A stretch of DNA of 64,000 nt, taken from assembly GCA_030268105.1 (NCBI GenBank), contig BSDZ01000086.1, positions 1,426,001 to 1,490,000 of the forward strand, given 5' to 3'. The notes beneath the pieces were generated by a model, which was given only the letters and a program-made list of their open reading frames with translations, ran no database searches and was not told the DNA's origin. The position numbers and the translations under genes were made by a program. The stretch is from Volvox africanus (taxonomy: Eukaryota; Chlorophyta; Chlorophyceae; Chlamydomonadales; Volvocaceae). The first letter of the stretch is position 1. Each line of letters starts with the position of its first letter. This document shows positions 48,501 to 62,744 of this stretch, piece by piece.

Positions 48501-51500
48501 CTTTACCTTCCCAGAGTACTCCAGCCGAAAATGTGACCGCAATTTCGCCTCTTGTAGTGTGTTTCAGTCTTCGGGAGAAGGACCTATCGCCACCGCCACC
48601 ATCGTTACCATCGGTGGGCCCTAAACCGCCACAAGAACCGCCACAGCGGCTTTCACCTTGGCCACCGCCTTCACTGAAACAGCCATCTGGCCCTCTCGGC
48701 AATATATCAGTTAGCCCACCACCATCTCCAACGAAGGCATACGTACAACAACCATGGTCTAGCGCTCCGGAGCCGCAGAGCCTTCTGAAGCTACGATCAC
48801 CAAATCCAGATCGATCAACCCCACCGCCCACCTCACAATCACCACCACCGCGACCATCACTGTCACCACCGCCATCACTACTACTGCCGCCATCACCGCC
48901 ACTGTCACCAATGTCGCCATTGCTGCTACCTCCATCATCACCAATGCCACTCCCCTCGCTTCCTACGCCGCCATCACCATCACCACCATCACCACCACCA
49001 TCACCGCCACCACCACCGCCGCCGCCATCACCGCCACCTCCGCCATCGCCGCCACCACCACCATCACCGCCATCACCACCATCACCGCCATCACCGTCAC
49101 CACCACTATCACCGCCACTACCACCATCACCACCATCGCCACCATCGCCACCATCGCCACCATCGCCACCATCGCCACCACCGCCACCGCCACCACCGGC
49201 GCCATCACCGCCGGTGCCGCCCTTGCCACGGCCACCACCATCACCGCCACGGCCTCGGCTGCCAGTACGGCGTCCACCGCCACCATCACCACCATCACCA
49301 CCATCACCGTCATCACCGCCACCTCCATCACCACCACCACCACCATCGCGACCGCCACCATCACCACCACCACCATCACCACCGCCACCATCACCACCAT
49401 CACCACCACCGCCACCATCACCACCACCACCATCACCATTGCCACCATCACCATCACCACCATTACCACCGCCACCATCACCACCACCACCATCACCATC
49501 ACCACCATCACCACCGCCACCATCACCGCCACCACCATCACCACCACCATCACCACTGCCGCCGTCACCACTGCCACCACCACCACCGCCACCATCACCA
49601 CTGCCACCATCACCATCACCACCATCACCACCACCACCATTGCCACCATCACCATCACCATTGCCACCATCACCATCACCACCACCACCGCCACCATCAC
49701 CATCACCACCATCACCATTGCCACCATCACCATCACCACCACCACCGCCACCATCACCACCACCACCATCACCATTGCCACCATCACCATCACCACCACC
49801 ACCGCCACCATCACCACCACCACCATCACCATCACCACCATCACCACTGCCGCCGTCACCACTGCCACCATCACCATCACCACCATCACCACTGCCACCA
49901 TCACCACTGCCACCACCACCACCGCCACCATCACCACTGCCACCATCACCATCACCACCATCACCGCCACCACCATCACCACCACCATCACCACTGCCGC
50001 CGTCACCACTGCCACCACCACCACCGCCACCATCACCACTGCCACCATCACCGCCACCGCCACTGTCACCACCACCACTCCCACCATCACCATTACCACC
50101 GCCACCATCACCACCATCACCACCGCCACCGTCACCACCGCCACCGCCACCATCACCACCGCCACCATCACGACGGCCACCATCACCGCCACCGCCACTG
50201 TCACCACCACCACCGCCACCGTCACCATTCCCACCGTCACCACCGCCACCGTCACCATTCCCACCGTCACCACTGCCACCATCACCACTGCCACCATCAC
50301 CATCACCACCACCATCACCACCACCACCATCACCATCACCACCACCACCATCACCATCACCACCATCACCACTGCCGCCGTCACCACTGCCACCATCACC
50401 AATGCCACCATCACGACGTCCACCATCACCGCCACCGCCACTGTCACCACCACCACTCCCACCATCACCATTACCACCGCCACCATCACCACCATCACCG
50501 CCACCACCATCACCAATGCCACCATCACGACGGCCACCATCACCGCCACCACCACCACCGCCACCGTCACCACTGCCACCGTCGCCACCGCCACCATCAC
50601 CACTGCCACCATCACCACCGCCACCATCACCAATGCCACCATCACCGCCACCGCCACTGTCACCACCGCCACTCCCACCATCACCATTACCACCGCCACC
50701 ATCACCACCATCACCACCACCACCATCACCACTGCCACCATCACCGCCACCACCATCACCACTGCCACCATCACCACCACCACCATCACCATCACCACTA
50801 CCACCGCCACCGTCACCACTGCCACCATCACCACCGCCACCATCATCACCACCACGGCTGTCACCATCATCATCTTCACCATCATCATCACCGTCATCAC
50901 CGCCACCACCGCCACCACCACCATCACCACCTCTACCATCACCACTGCCACCCACGTCACCATCACCACCACCACCACTGCCACCATCACCATCACCACC
51001 ACCACCACTGTCACCATCACCTCGGTCATCATCACCACCACCATTGCCATCACTGATGCCTGCATCAATGCCGCCATCTCCTCAACCAAGGCTCTTACCC
51101 CAGCTCCCTCCACCCCGCCCACATCCCCCGACCCCCTCCTCAAGCCTTTCGTTCCCCCCATCTCCTGTTCCTCGGCCACCATCCCCAACACCTCCACCTC
51201 CCTTACCACCCTCAACCCAGCCACTGCTATCACTGCCACCCCCAGCACCAGCACGGTCAGGGTCACCACCACCATTACCCCAACCGGTGACCGGAGCCTT
51301 GGTTGCTCCACCCCTGCCACCACCAACACCAGCCTTCCTTTCCACGGATCCTCCATCCGCACGTCCACCCTCTCCTACACCATCACCGCAACCTTCACCT
51401 CCCGCAACACCACCCGTGACTGGCCTACGACCTCCTATCCCCCAGCCTTCTCCTGAACTTTCCAGGCCATCACCTTCCCTTCCACAACTACTACCTTCAC

Positions 51501-54500
51501 CTCCACCACAACCGGAGCGGTCGCCTTCATTGCAGCAGCCAGCCTCTGCACCAATACCAGAACCACTTTCACAGCCAGTCCCACCACCATACCCTCCCGC
51601 TGAGGCCCCATCGCCATTAGCACCGCAGCCACTGCCCCCAAAGCCCCGCCGACCTCCTCGTAGGCCACCTTCCTTGCCGCTCACGCCAGCAGCGCCCCAC
51701 ATACCAAAGCCACGGGCACCCAAACCTCCATCCCCACCTCCCCGGCCTAGATTGCCACCACCTCCTGTTCCGCAGCCTCCCAGTCCCCGACCCCCGAGCC
51801 CCAAACCCCGGCCACCACCGGTGAAGTTGCCCAGGCCACCCTCACCGCAGGCACCCTTACCACAGCGCTTCTTATCTCCGAAACCTACGTCCTCTAGCTT
51901 TCCGCCGCCACCCGTGCATTTATGGTCGGAAGACGATTCCCCCCCTATGATGCCGTGGAGTTTTGGGGGGCCCGCGCCCTTCAGCCCCGACGAGCCGTAT
52001 GCACCGGATCCACCAGCAGCAGACATACCGCTAGGGCCAGACGGTAGGCTTGCTGTTAAACTGCTTTGATGACAAGTTGCCACGTTTCCTAAAACCCTAA
52101 GTACATGCCCTAAAGAGCCGTCCACATTACCAGTAGTAAAAGGTTCGATTACCGTAGACAGACTAACATGGCCTGCTGGCCTGGGGCTCCCGACTGCCGA
52201 TGGGCTTTGCTGAACACAAATGGGAAAAGAGATATAAGGGACAATGGGTTGCAGCCCTGGCCTACGCACTTGCAGCTTGCCGGTTTTACATAACCAAACA
52301 GATTTCGCTACGTATCTGCCGCAGGAAATTGGACCCTGGGTTGCAGGGTCGATGATGACGGGGTCATCCACGTTGATAACGATAAGTTCCCGTTCGGCCT
52401 CTTCCACTCGGGGGTGTGCTCCTGTGAGGCGGCGCCGTATTTTTTGCGCTTTGGCCCCGACATAACGTACCGCGGCTTGTGAGTGGGGAGTGGATTGTGG
52501 CGGGTGGGTTCGTGGTTGGCACTTTAGGCTTCCTGTCGGGAGCAAAAGCGGGAACGGCTCGTGTGGATGTTTGCACGTCTACACCTGACTATCCTGAATT
52601 TTACCATTCACCTTTGGCCCCCTCCCTGCTCCCCATCCATCGTTACCCTTCACAGGACCTATTACACATTCCGCTTGTATCCTAAGCCTTGTAATGAAAG
52701 CATCATCATCGATGGGGAGCCTGTGTGCAGGTGTGTATGACAGCGAAGGGAATGTGCATTTCATGCAGGGTGGTGCAGGATATTCTGCATGTACGTGTGC
52801 GTGCATGCACATGGCAGCGTGATTGGTCACTCCTGTTCCTTTGCCCTTTTAAGCGTCTAGATAGGTGCCACAAATAAACGGCAGCTTGAGAGTGGGTTCG
52901 CGGCAGGTCTGAACCTTCAAGATAGCATTTTGCATATCGCCAATCGAGGGTTTGATATCCCTGGTCCCGACTGAATCTGCGCCATCGTACTACCTCGCAG
53001 TACAATTCGTAACCTCCTCAACAAAATTGCTTTCCGCCTTGAAGCTTCGTCGACGGTGTGTTTCGACAATGTGACGACAACGATTGACAAAGCCGCAAAC
53101 TGGAGGTATGCGAGCTTTCGAAAAGCCTTCCATAAATCCTTACGTATGTCCTAAAACCTTATGACGGCTTGCTGAGACTGCGAGCCTTCAAGATGCTGAA
53201 CAAAGGCAATGCGTCGTGCTGCCAAGGGGCTTACACTACTGCAGAGTCGGAACTGCTCTTCAGCCCCACGAGGCACGCGAAACAAAGCGCCCAAAGGCAC
53301 ATTCTGGCGTGGTCACACCGGCATGGCCTAAAGAACGCATGCACACGCTGCACAACACAACGCAGCATCAGTAACCGAGTTCCGCTGAACAACCTGCCCC
53401 AAGGGCAAACCCTCCTGCATCGGAGATGCGCAAACCACCACCTGACCAGAAAGACGCTGGCCAGGGAGAGCAACTCAGCGTGAACGGAACTGCAAGGCAT
53501 TGCCGGTTCGCCAGCCAATGGCCGTGAGCAACTGCGTCTTGCATGGTCCTATCCCGGCAGGCTGAGTGGCGCATATGTGTTGTCCTCTCCACATAAGTCC
53601 TGGTGTTCTTACGTTTGCTGAGCCGAGCCTGATACGAAAGGCTGCGGCGGATGGGGGTACGTTAGAGCAGTAATAAGCTGAGAGCCAAATGGGCGAAACT
53701 ATGGAGCTTTTACCTTCAGTAAACAAAATTCGAAGAAGGAAGCCGTACAGCTACCGCACATAACTGAGCTAAGAGGGCTATGTTCGCAAGCTCATGCCGC
53801 ATCGAAGCTGAAATCACTGCGATTATGCGCGAAAGATCAATATACATCATGAGCATTCCTGTTTGCAGTCCCAAGCAATATGCCCCTGTCCAAGAAGCTG
53901 AAAAAGGAAATGGGATACACTCCATCGTGTACTTGCTCAACTGTCGCCTTACACACCATTAAGTCTTTCGCGTAAATGGACGCTGTAAAGTTCCAGCACC
54001 CAGATGAGTCATGTCGTGCAAGTGATTAGCAATATCTGACATGCCCGTGCCTGTTTCCTCACCTCATCTAAGAACAGTACTCGCTCCATATGTACAACTC
54101 GCTCCAGAACAGTACAGGATATGCGTTCGACCCCGTTAGCATCACGAGCGCATTCATGAACTTCCAAGCGCACAACTAAGCCCAATGTGCGTCGCCCCAC
54201 GCGGCGTGCGCGTGATTACGTTTTCGCCCGCAGAGGCGTGCGGTTCTGGAACGATTCTTCTCCGGAACAGCCAGGCACTTGGATTCAAGCACGCGCCGGT
54301 GGGTTGAGGCTGGGTGCCTATGGCTGTACGTCTTAAATGCTGTCGCCACGGCTTGAACATGCAACGGGGCGCATGGCGGCCAAACCGTGCCTAACCGTTG
54401 CAATCACGACACATACACACACGGGTTAGAGCTGCTTTCAGGGTTGCAGAAGGGAGGGTAAGTTTCCACGTGCAAGCTTTCTTGTTGCCGCTTCGCACTG

Positions 54501-55022
54501 TGTGGTGTGTTTCCGGCGAGGGTCAGCCACGTCTAAGGAAGAAAGAATGGGTGTATTCTTTGGCAAAAAGAAGATTCTGATGGTTATTGGGGTCGCTCCC
54601 ATTCCTGTGAGGAATCGGAAGGGACGGAAGGGACGGGTGGTATCCAAAGTGCAGTATCTCTGGATGGCGTCTTCTCGTCCACGAATTTTTTTATCCGGAG
54701 ATGCCAAAGGCAGCACCAAGAAACGGCGGGAGTAAACGCCCACCCAACACACGCACTACTGCCCTCCACGAACGGCGTTCAGAGGCCCTCCCCCCATGTA
54801 GGCTACACCACCAGCAGGCGGCACATTGAGCTTTACATCTACGGGCTTCGAGGCGACTACGTCTCCGGCACGTTTATGATGCTCAAATGCAACGCGATGG
54901 GGTCATTCTACAACATCTGCAAGCGGAGCTTCGCCGGGATGTGCCTCTACTCCTTTGTTGACACACCCGGGCACCGATTTGTGACCGTGTGCAAGACGCA
55001 AGGGCTCCCGGAACCGGGATAG
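45509..55022 (+). CDS. Gene D: pherophorin-like HRGP, ~1,790 residues
   Basis: Exons: 45509-46095 (start uncertain), 46703-46792, 47467-47720, 48222-52043, 52325-52478, 52656-52730, 53001-53105, 54234-54298, 54802-55022 (stop TAG). They sum to 5,373 nt, a whole number of codons. Hydrophobic core [15 protein letters not shown] lies at residues 117-131 of the frame opened by ATG 45509, with likely cleavage near ADA-QMQ. No methionine lies just before it, so the true start may be in an unseen exon. N-terminal domain: [46 protein letters not shown] and CLVAFVW. C-terminal domain: [52 protein letters not shown] and [15 protein letters not shown]. Intron phases equal those of B and C. Expected to be a secreted matrix glycoprotein. 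Confidence 0.75.
48590..51950 (+). repeat. Ser/Pro-rich HRGP rod of gene D
   Basis: About 1,100-1,200 residues in one exon. SPPPPSP and SPLPPSP blocks dominate the middle (49.0-50.9 kb), underlain by CCACCATCACC-type repeats. A more irregular, basic proline-rich tail follows (RRPP, KPRPP, PKPP) at about 51.1-51.95 kb. It is the shortest and least regular of the three rods. Confidence 0.85.
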
Positions 55023-58000
55023 CTCAGAGCAGCAGCACTGCGACATTTGCGATGAGATACTATGATATTCAGCTGAAATGTTAAAGCTGATATAGATTCT
55101 TAGGACCTACGAAGCAGGTTGGGCCTCGGGCGGATGTTTGCGACCTTCCAATCATCGACGTGAACTCGATAACGAAGCGCTGATCGGGATTAGTAAGCTG
55201 CAGGTGCTTCTGTGCCTTTCCTTTTTTCTGTGTTGTGTGTTCTGTTGAACAATTATTTGAAAATAAAAGGGTAGTTGATTGAAAAATTAACGTCAAGAAA
55301 GGCGATCCGAAGGCGGGTCATCGACGTTTGCGCCGTAGTTTCTCTTCTTTTACCTTGCCGGCATTCATCACTGAAGTAGTGGGACACCACCGAGTCGTAC
55401 TGAGTACGTCTGCATCCGTGCACAGAGTACTTCCGAGTTGAATAAGGCCTTGTGATGTAGTCCGTCCCATGACTCTCAGTTTCCAGTTGTGCTGGCAGCC
55501 TGGTGTGGATGGCCATGGCCGCTGAAGTGTAGCGAGCACCGGGAACCATGCGGAGACGCACTGGCTATAGCTTGTCAATGAGACCTTCCACTCGCGGGAT
55601 GTGATGTGGAGCTGCGAAATGTGCGACGGGTCAAGAGCTCCCCGCACGCATCGCTTATGTCTGTGTGCTTTGCCGTTTGAAAATGTCAGGTTCATGTGTG
55701 TCGCTGGCCATTCCGCTCCGGGCTGCATGCGGCCGTAAGCAAGCTCGTACATACACACACGCCTGGCGGCCGTTCGTGCCACCCATCCGAAGGGTGAGCG
55801 CGCAACTGCGGGCACATGCGAGCCTGGCGGAATGCTTAAACGTGCATGGGTGTGTAGATATGCGGCTTATTCACAATTGTTTCTTCCATTGTGAGATCTG
55901 TAGGCGGCTATAAGGCCTTTAAGAATTGCTAAGAACTCATCCTAGGAGTAGAAATATCGCAGCTACATACAGCTGCGCGTCCAGTCGACCCTTTCCCTAT
56001 CCATAATGTGCCGCACTGCGGCCGCACCGCGAGTCCTGGGCGAGTCCTGAGTCTTCGTCCGCTCAGAACGTCTGAGAAATTGGTCCACATCGCGGGGTCG
56101 CAGGGCCCAAATGGGTGCGATGGTGGCGCATACGTGTTTGCGTGGGCGCTGGAGGGAGTAGGTTTCTCTTGTTGTAGTTACTTGTTGACTAAGAGCAGTA
56201 CGACTGTTGCTGTTAGGTCAGGGCCTATCCTATTGTATGGCAGGGCGGGAGGCTTTGGTCCGCTCTGGCGCCTCGTACTGTTGAACAGCGGTCTCACAGG
56301 GAGAAGGATGTCGGGCGGGAGGGATTCATTGTTTGGGGCTGAAGGGGCTCTTATACCGATTGAAGGGGGAGGGGGGGTTGCGGGATGGTATCTGCGTACC
56401 GGAGTTGGTTGGAAACGAATTTTCTTGTTTATATTGGCACATGGTTGAGTGGGCCTTACGTTTACGCAAAAGATTGTGAATGTTTGATATGGATACGTTC
56501 GCCATTGCTGCGGCGCCGTGCGTCACTTAAGCGCATGATCCGGCATGGTGACGTGGAGGGCCTGAGGGGAGGATTCTCTTCTCCGACGGCTGTAGCTTGG
56601 GACGTCGATGCAACTCTTGTAGTCATGCGGACTTTCGCGTCGCGGCACGTCACAGTGAGCGTGCTACCTTGCTTCCTAGGAAGTAGCACTGGCAAGGGAA
56701 AGACGCAGACGAGGGCACGGGCGGTGCGGGCAATCATTGTCTGGTTTAAGGCTGTCCTCACCAAGAAACGTCGTCGTTGTGGAAGCTCTGGAGGTTTTTG
56801 CGCCCCATATCCCTAAGTTTCACGTCAAAAAGTAACTTGGCCACGCCGGTTTGAAGCTTGGAACTTATCCACTGGTGTGTGCTCATACTAACTGATGTGG
56901 GGCATGTTTGTATGATTGTAAATGTACGTGTGTGTGTACGCGCGCGCGTTCACGTGGCATGTAGATTTTCGTGCCATTGCGGTTAACGCAGCGGTTCAGA
57001 ACGACGAAGGGAGGGGGCCCCTGTGGCCTTTTCGCCCACCTTCCGTAATGCAGCGTGCGGAGTAGATTTCTGTGCGCATGCAAGCTCACGCTCTTCATGA
57101 CCACATTTCCCGTTGTGGTGGTGGTAGTTGTGCGGTAGTGTTGTTGATGGCGGTGGTTTTCGTTTGGCTACCGCGTACGGGGTCGCCTGAGCACGGCCTC
57201 CCCACGGTCATAGGTCAGGTCGTAGTAAGCACCATTATGCTGCAGGGACCGTAGTGCAGGCGGTAGTGAGTACTACCCTGCTGACTTCAGGATTCGTACG
57301 GTAGGTGATAGCGTTATAAGTTATAAGGACCTTTGTCATAATCCCATTTACGGATGGAACAACAGCAAGGCTGTGGTAAACCCCTAGGTTGTCATATTTT
57401 TGCAACTACCTGGCGTTGGCAGTCCGTGTTAGCTGCGGCTGCTTCTACTGACCTTCATACTTGGACTTGATAACATATAACATGACAGTAATGAAGAACA
57501 TATTCGGGACCTTTCGGGATACCGTTTGGCTGCAAGCAAGGGACGGTGCCGGGTCGAACATCCCATCCCTCCCCTGGGACACGGGGTGTTCATAACTATA
57601 TATGCCCAGGCTATCCCCAATTGTAGCCTCTGATCATCCCAACCAAAATAGAGGTGGGATTCGTCATGGTCAAAAGCCCATGTGTGTATTTGTTCGCTTC
57701 CTAAGGTTCCTAGCCAATGTGCCGTATATTGGATTTGGTGATTTCCAGCCTTCGGATCAAGAAACGTCTAGCGGGGTTGGTACTGTGTGGTAATTCGCCT
57801 CAACAGTATGTGTCCCTTGGGCCGAAGCAAGACGCCCTAAGATTGCTTGTAAACCGTGTTGGTGTGTACCCGAGCTGGGGTCTCGCCACGTGCCCTTTAA
57901 CTCGGCCGTGCAGTTCACCAGGCGAGTGGACATCGTAGGGCCCATGTCATGCAAGCCATGTCTGATCATGCAAGCCAACCGGTCTTTGGATCGTAAACGT

Positions 58001-61000
58001 TGGGAGACGGATAGTTGCGGCCTTAGCGATATAGGATGTTGCAAATATATGCTGCTTAGGTGTGGTGTCCTTTTGTGGTTCACATAGAGCTGGGAAATAT
58101 CTTGAGCGAGAGGTCCAGAGCATTGCTCCCTCTCCTCCTTGAAGGTCATTTTTGGCACCCTGCCGCCATCTCATCCTTAGTGGATGGGGGGAAAGCAGGA
58201 TGCACTGTACCAGGTTTACGGTTTTGCCTGAGCCAGCGGGGCCCGTCACCTGCATCTACATGCTTATCGGTGACGCACAATCAAATCCTGACGATAAATC
58301 CTGAAGTAGAAGGGGTGGGAGTGCAATTGGGCGCTGCTGTGGCATTTTGTTTCCTGGCGAATGCCATGAATGGTCGCCGTATAGGTTCACAATTGTACTA
58401 TTGTCAATCCGCTTCCAACGGGAACGGACATGAATGACGTGGAGGGGACTCATCTATGCCCGTTGCAGGCGCTGTGCGCACGATGTATATTGGCTATTTT
58501 CCTAACCGCGCCTGCGACGGGCACGAATGTGTCCACGTGATGCATCTCTGTATCCTACATGATGTCAGGCATGCGCAGGCAATCATCCAGCATCACCTTG
58601 ACAGCGCTCACCCTTTCCCCATTTCTGTAAAGGGGGTTTCCGGGGTTCTGCAGTTCTCACCCAGGCTCCAGTTGGTTACTCGTAATGTCACCCTGGCAGA
58701 TCTTTCCCACATCCTAATACATTTTTTAAAAGCTTCATGGAGTCGTTATCTCATGGGTCAGTCAGTGTATTAGAAATATACTGCCAAGAGATCTATTGAA
58801 CAAATATATTGAACGTTTTGAACAAGAGTCTATAGGTATGGCCAAGTCGGGTGAAGGCTCTCCCACCTTTCATCTCCCCGATCCGCATTTCCAGGGTCGC
58901 AAACGGGGCCCTATTCCCAACACTGGCCTTCCTGATCAGAGCAAGACCCCGACCCCAATGCGATGCGACCCTCTGGGAAAGCTAACTTGCACAGTCCAGT
59001 TGTTAAAGAGGATGACAGCATGAAAGAGCTATGCGCATGATGTATGGAGCCTGGGCGCTGAATTCAATACTTGGGGCGAAAAGCACGTCTCTCTGCAACT
59101 GTTGGTGGTTTGGTATCCGAACACATCGGCAACAACTCGTCCAGTATATCCTTCCCGTCGCTGTCCTAAACGGACGCCACACCCATATCGAACAGTTTAT
59201 GGGAGTAGTGGGTTGCCCGCGACATTAGGTTACAGGGCCCCATGGGGCCGAGAATGTACGGTATAATGTGCAGCTGCCAGCCAGCTCTTGAGTCCATCCG
59301 CCCACACTGTAGAATGTTACTTCCCCACGTCGGGCACCCCCCCACACAGTTAAGAGTCAATTACACGTCCGGCATGTGCATGCACAGTTATGACCAGTTA
59401 TTTTGTGGAGATCAACAGTTTGGCTTCGCAGGCCCTCGCGTTCAATCCGATGGCGGCGGGCGGTGCTAATTCCTTAACCTACATTACAGGCGTTAGCCAA
59501 TGGATCATGCTGCCTCAGCACCAAGTTCTTGGTGGCATCTTTCCTTGTGCGTCCCAATCCCGGGGCAGATGTTCCCAATTTTATATTTAATCGCGGTCCG
59601 GCTTTAGGGGGCTCGCGCTTCCAGAGAAGCACCTTTCAAGATCTGCTCTACCCGCGGCCCCGCCTCAGGCACCTCCCAAATCATGGCGATGCGTCCTCAC
59701 CCGCTCGGTGCGGCCCCGAAACCTGCCGCCCGGACCATAGCACGTCGTGTGTAAGACATACCATGTCCCCTCCACAAATCTGGTGGCTGGTTGGAACCCC
59801 GGCCACCAGCCAGTCCACCAGCATTTCTCACCCGTGTGTGCAATTGCTACACTCGATGAGTACATCATAAACTGTATCAGTTGCACAAGGATAACACACA
59901 GTTACACCTGCTTTCGCGTTGGCGTCGAGGTGCGAACTAAACAAGAACTAAACCCGCAGATGGCTTACGACAAATGACGCGGTCACCAGGAGAGATGCCC
60001 GGGTTCATAGCGCGACAAGACAAGGAACAGCAGCTCCCACCCAACTGTAATTGCACCAAGTCGCACCAAGGCAACCATAAGACTTACGGCGCGAGCCTGA
60101 ACCCACTCACCAGCCGTTGACAACGACCTGGGAATGCGTGCGACGACGACAATTGGCAAGTGTTCATGAATTTCATTTCAGCCCACATCCACCTTCACGA
60201 CCCGCAAATGCAGACAAAGACGCCGGCCCTATTCCACAGGTCCGGGCCGGGGCGGACCGACCCAGCCTAGCCAACCGACAGACGTTGCGACCATTGAATG
60301 ATCCCACCCCATACCGGAGCGACAGTTAACGACTTGCATCTCCAGGGCCCGAGCAACCGGACCCCGGTCCAGGGCAACAAGGATAGGCACGCCGGTACAT
60401 GTGCACTTGGGCACAGTGTCGCTATGTGCTCTAACACCTTTATATGTTATATGTACGCGCACATGCATCACATGCCCTCCCCCTGGTCCAGCTGAAAGGT
60501 TTATTTAGCCCGCGCTTTCGTTCGAGGCCACGTTACCCATCAAGCCCCTTCGAACCAGAATAAACACCGTCGTCTGTGCATGTGTAAAGTCTCCAAATTC
60601 TCTACACGACCCCATAAGGACCGCACTGCGCACATCTCGCCTCCCCGAGAACCGCGACTGGTCAACCTTGCAACGTCCCACCTCGAGCAGCAGCCACCAG
60701 CATTCTGCCGGGATGACAGACTCCCGAAAAATGACTCCCTGGAGGCACCGCCCGTTCAAGAGTTGTATCTCGTCCTGTGCATGCATAGTTTGAGCTTTTT
60801 CTCATCGCCACCTGACGGAAAGCCATACTCGATGTGGACGCCGAGAAGCATCTTCCCATTGGGCGGCGCATTGGTGAAGTCAACAAAGCCCTGCACCTCC
60901 AGGAGCTGCAGGAGGGCTACGATAACGGATTGGCAGCCGCCGCGGTCCAGCTTCCGCGGTACCTCACTCATCCACTGGGCCCGCGGCCAATGCAGCGGTA

Positions 61001-61201
61001 CACCCACAGGCATGTGTACAAGAAGGCGAATCATTGTCACACACAACATGCACATGTAGAGTACACAAGAACTGCGACGTACAAGATTGGATTCCAAAGG
61101 CAAATGGCATATACCTTCATATACCACACACTCCCATTGCCACACCCCACCACACACCATGTAACGTCAAGGGTCCAAGGTGCGCTTTGAGTGCCCCTCG
61201 G

Positions 61202-61358
61202 TCAGATTAGCGGCCCGATATCCTCTCGGCCCAAAAGAAACCAAACGGGAAACGCGGCGCCGAACGTGTGTGTTTTTTCCCCTTTGAAATGCACGGACCC
61301 ACGAAAGTCATCCAGTAGGGACATGTCGACCTCACGCCCATCCGGCCAGATCCGTCCG
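61202..61358 (-). CDS. Candidate terminal exon, unknown protein
   Basis: On the minus strand an acceptor (TTTTGTGTAG) is followed by 51 codons and a TGA. Peptides include GRIWPDGREVDMSLLDDF and AAFPVWFLLGREDIGPLI, which look like ordinary protein. A possible upstream exon is 61953-61861 (WKRRRTFGDVGALEYDGPL). I could not join the two by phase and do not recognise a family. Confidence 0.25.
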
Positions 61359-62706
61359 CTACACAAAACAGCGCATGGCGTGGGGCCCCATGACAGTGTC
61401 ATGCCAGCTCCCTGGGACTCCGTTTATATTAGGGTTCATGTCACCCAACATGCCTGCCTTGCCTCCAGCCTCACTCATTATCATGGGCTTCGTTACGGAT
61501 CCAGGGGATTCAAATACTACAAGAGCGCCAGGAGCGCTTTATGCAGCCTCCTGGTGCTGGTCAGCTCCGCGCTGACGCACCGGCGATTGCTTAGACAGGA
61601 CGACACAGCAAACCGCAAGGACGTTGCACGTTGGGCCTTAAAAAAAGAAGGGTTAACCAGCAACCAGATCGGCTCAGCAAGGCCCATGCTTGCATCAAGG
61701 AAATAGTCTTCGCGTTTCACAAATCTTATATTCACACGGAATAGATAAGCGGAGAATCATGTTCCTGGCCGCCCTGCCGTGTCGCGCCGCGGCCCCCTCC
61801 CCCATACCAGCGACGGCCTTGACATCGTGACAACGTTCTGCAGTCTGCTCCTTTTACCACTAAACCCACCACAATGCGCCGCTCGTAATCCAACGGCCCA
61901 TCGTACTCAAGCGCCCCAACATCCCCAAATGTGCGCCGGCGTTTCCATCCATCCAACCTAGGACTCGTAGTCCACGGCCGACATCGGCACAACGAACGTC
62001 GTCAAATAATGACCGCCTGCTGCTGCGAGGTCACTACGGCAGTAGTGCACAAGTAACTCCTCGCGGCGATCCATACATCATACGGTCATCTTGGTCCAAA
62101 CATCGGTAAAGTTTCTACTCACAACCACTGAAATGCCTTGAACTTTATCTAACAGCTTCACCGTCCAGGCACGGCGAAGCCGCGACCCCTCATGCTGTTG
62201 GCATGAATTAATACGGCTTTACGTGCGGGTAAAGCACCCTTCGCAGATGCTGGCGACCGAAGGCCAAGACATCTAGGCTACCAAGCCATGCCATCCGCCA
62301 CCCGAGCGCCGTGCTTGGCAGGGCGCAGCGACAGTAGGGACAGTACAGCGGGTCCGTGTACATACGCTGACGGCGCCTCCACGCGTCTCACAACCGAGCA
62401 AACAAGCAAGCCCCACGAGCACAGCAGGATCCGGAATCGTTCGTTTCTGCCGACCACATTGCACCTTTCCGCGCCTGCAGGCTTTCGGCCTGAACACCTG
62501 ATTGTGCCTCTACGCGTCTTGGACCTACGCTCGCCTTCGCGAGGAACTGTGCGCGCCTTCACCTTCTCAGCCATTTTCTCACTCAGTGATCTATCAACCC
62601 AAACATTGAATCTGCACGCCAGCTGGGGCGCCTCACAGCTAAACGCTGCCGCGAGGGCCCACCTACCACACCGCATATTTCAGCGGCGCTCACCAACATG
62701 CGGCCC

Positions 62707-62744
62707 GGGGAGAGAGAGAGGGAGAGAGAGAGGGAGGGAGAGAG
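62707..62744. repeat. GA-rich microsatellite
   Basis: Runs of AGAGAGAG with GGGA interruptions; simple-sequence DNA. Confidence 0.8.

Noticed and set aside
48124..51368. Gly/Asp-rich and Val/Met-rich minus frames across the gene D rod
   Set aside because: Same cause: antisense of Pro/Ser codons, with no independent start, motif or context.
56008..56816. Overlapping + frames of 143-146 codons at 56.0-56.8 kb
   Set aside because: No recognisable motif, no splice context and composition like the surrounding non-coding DNA.
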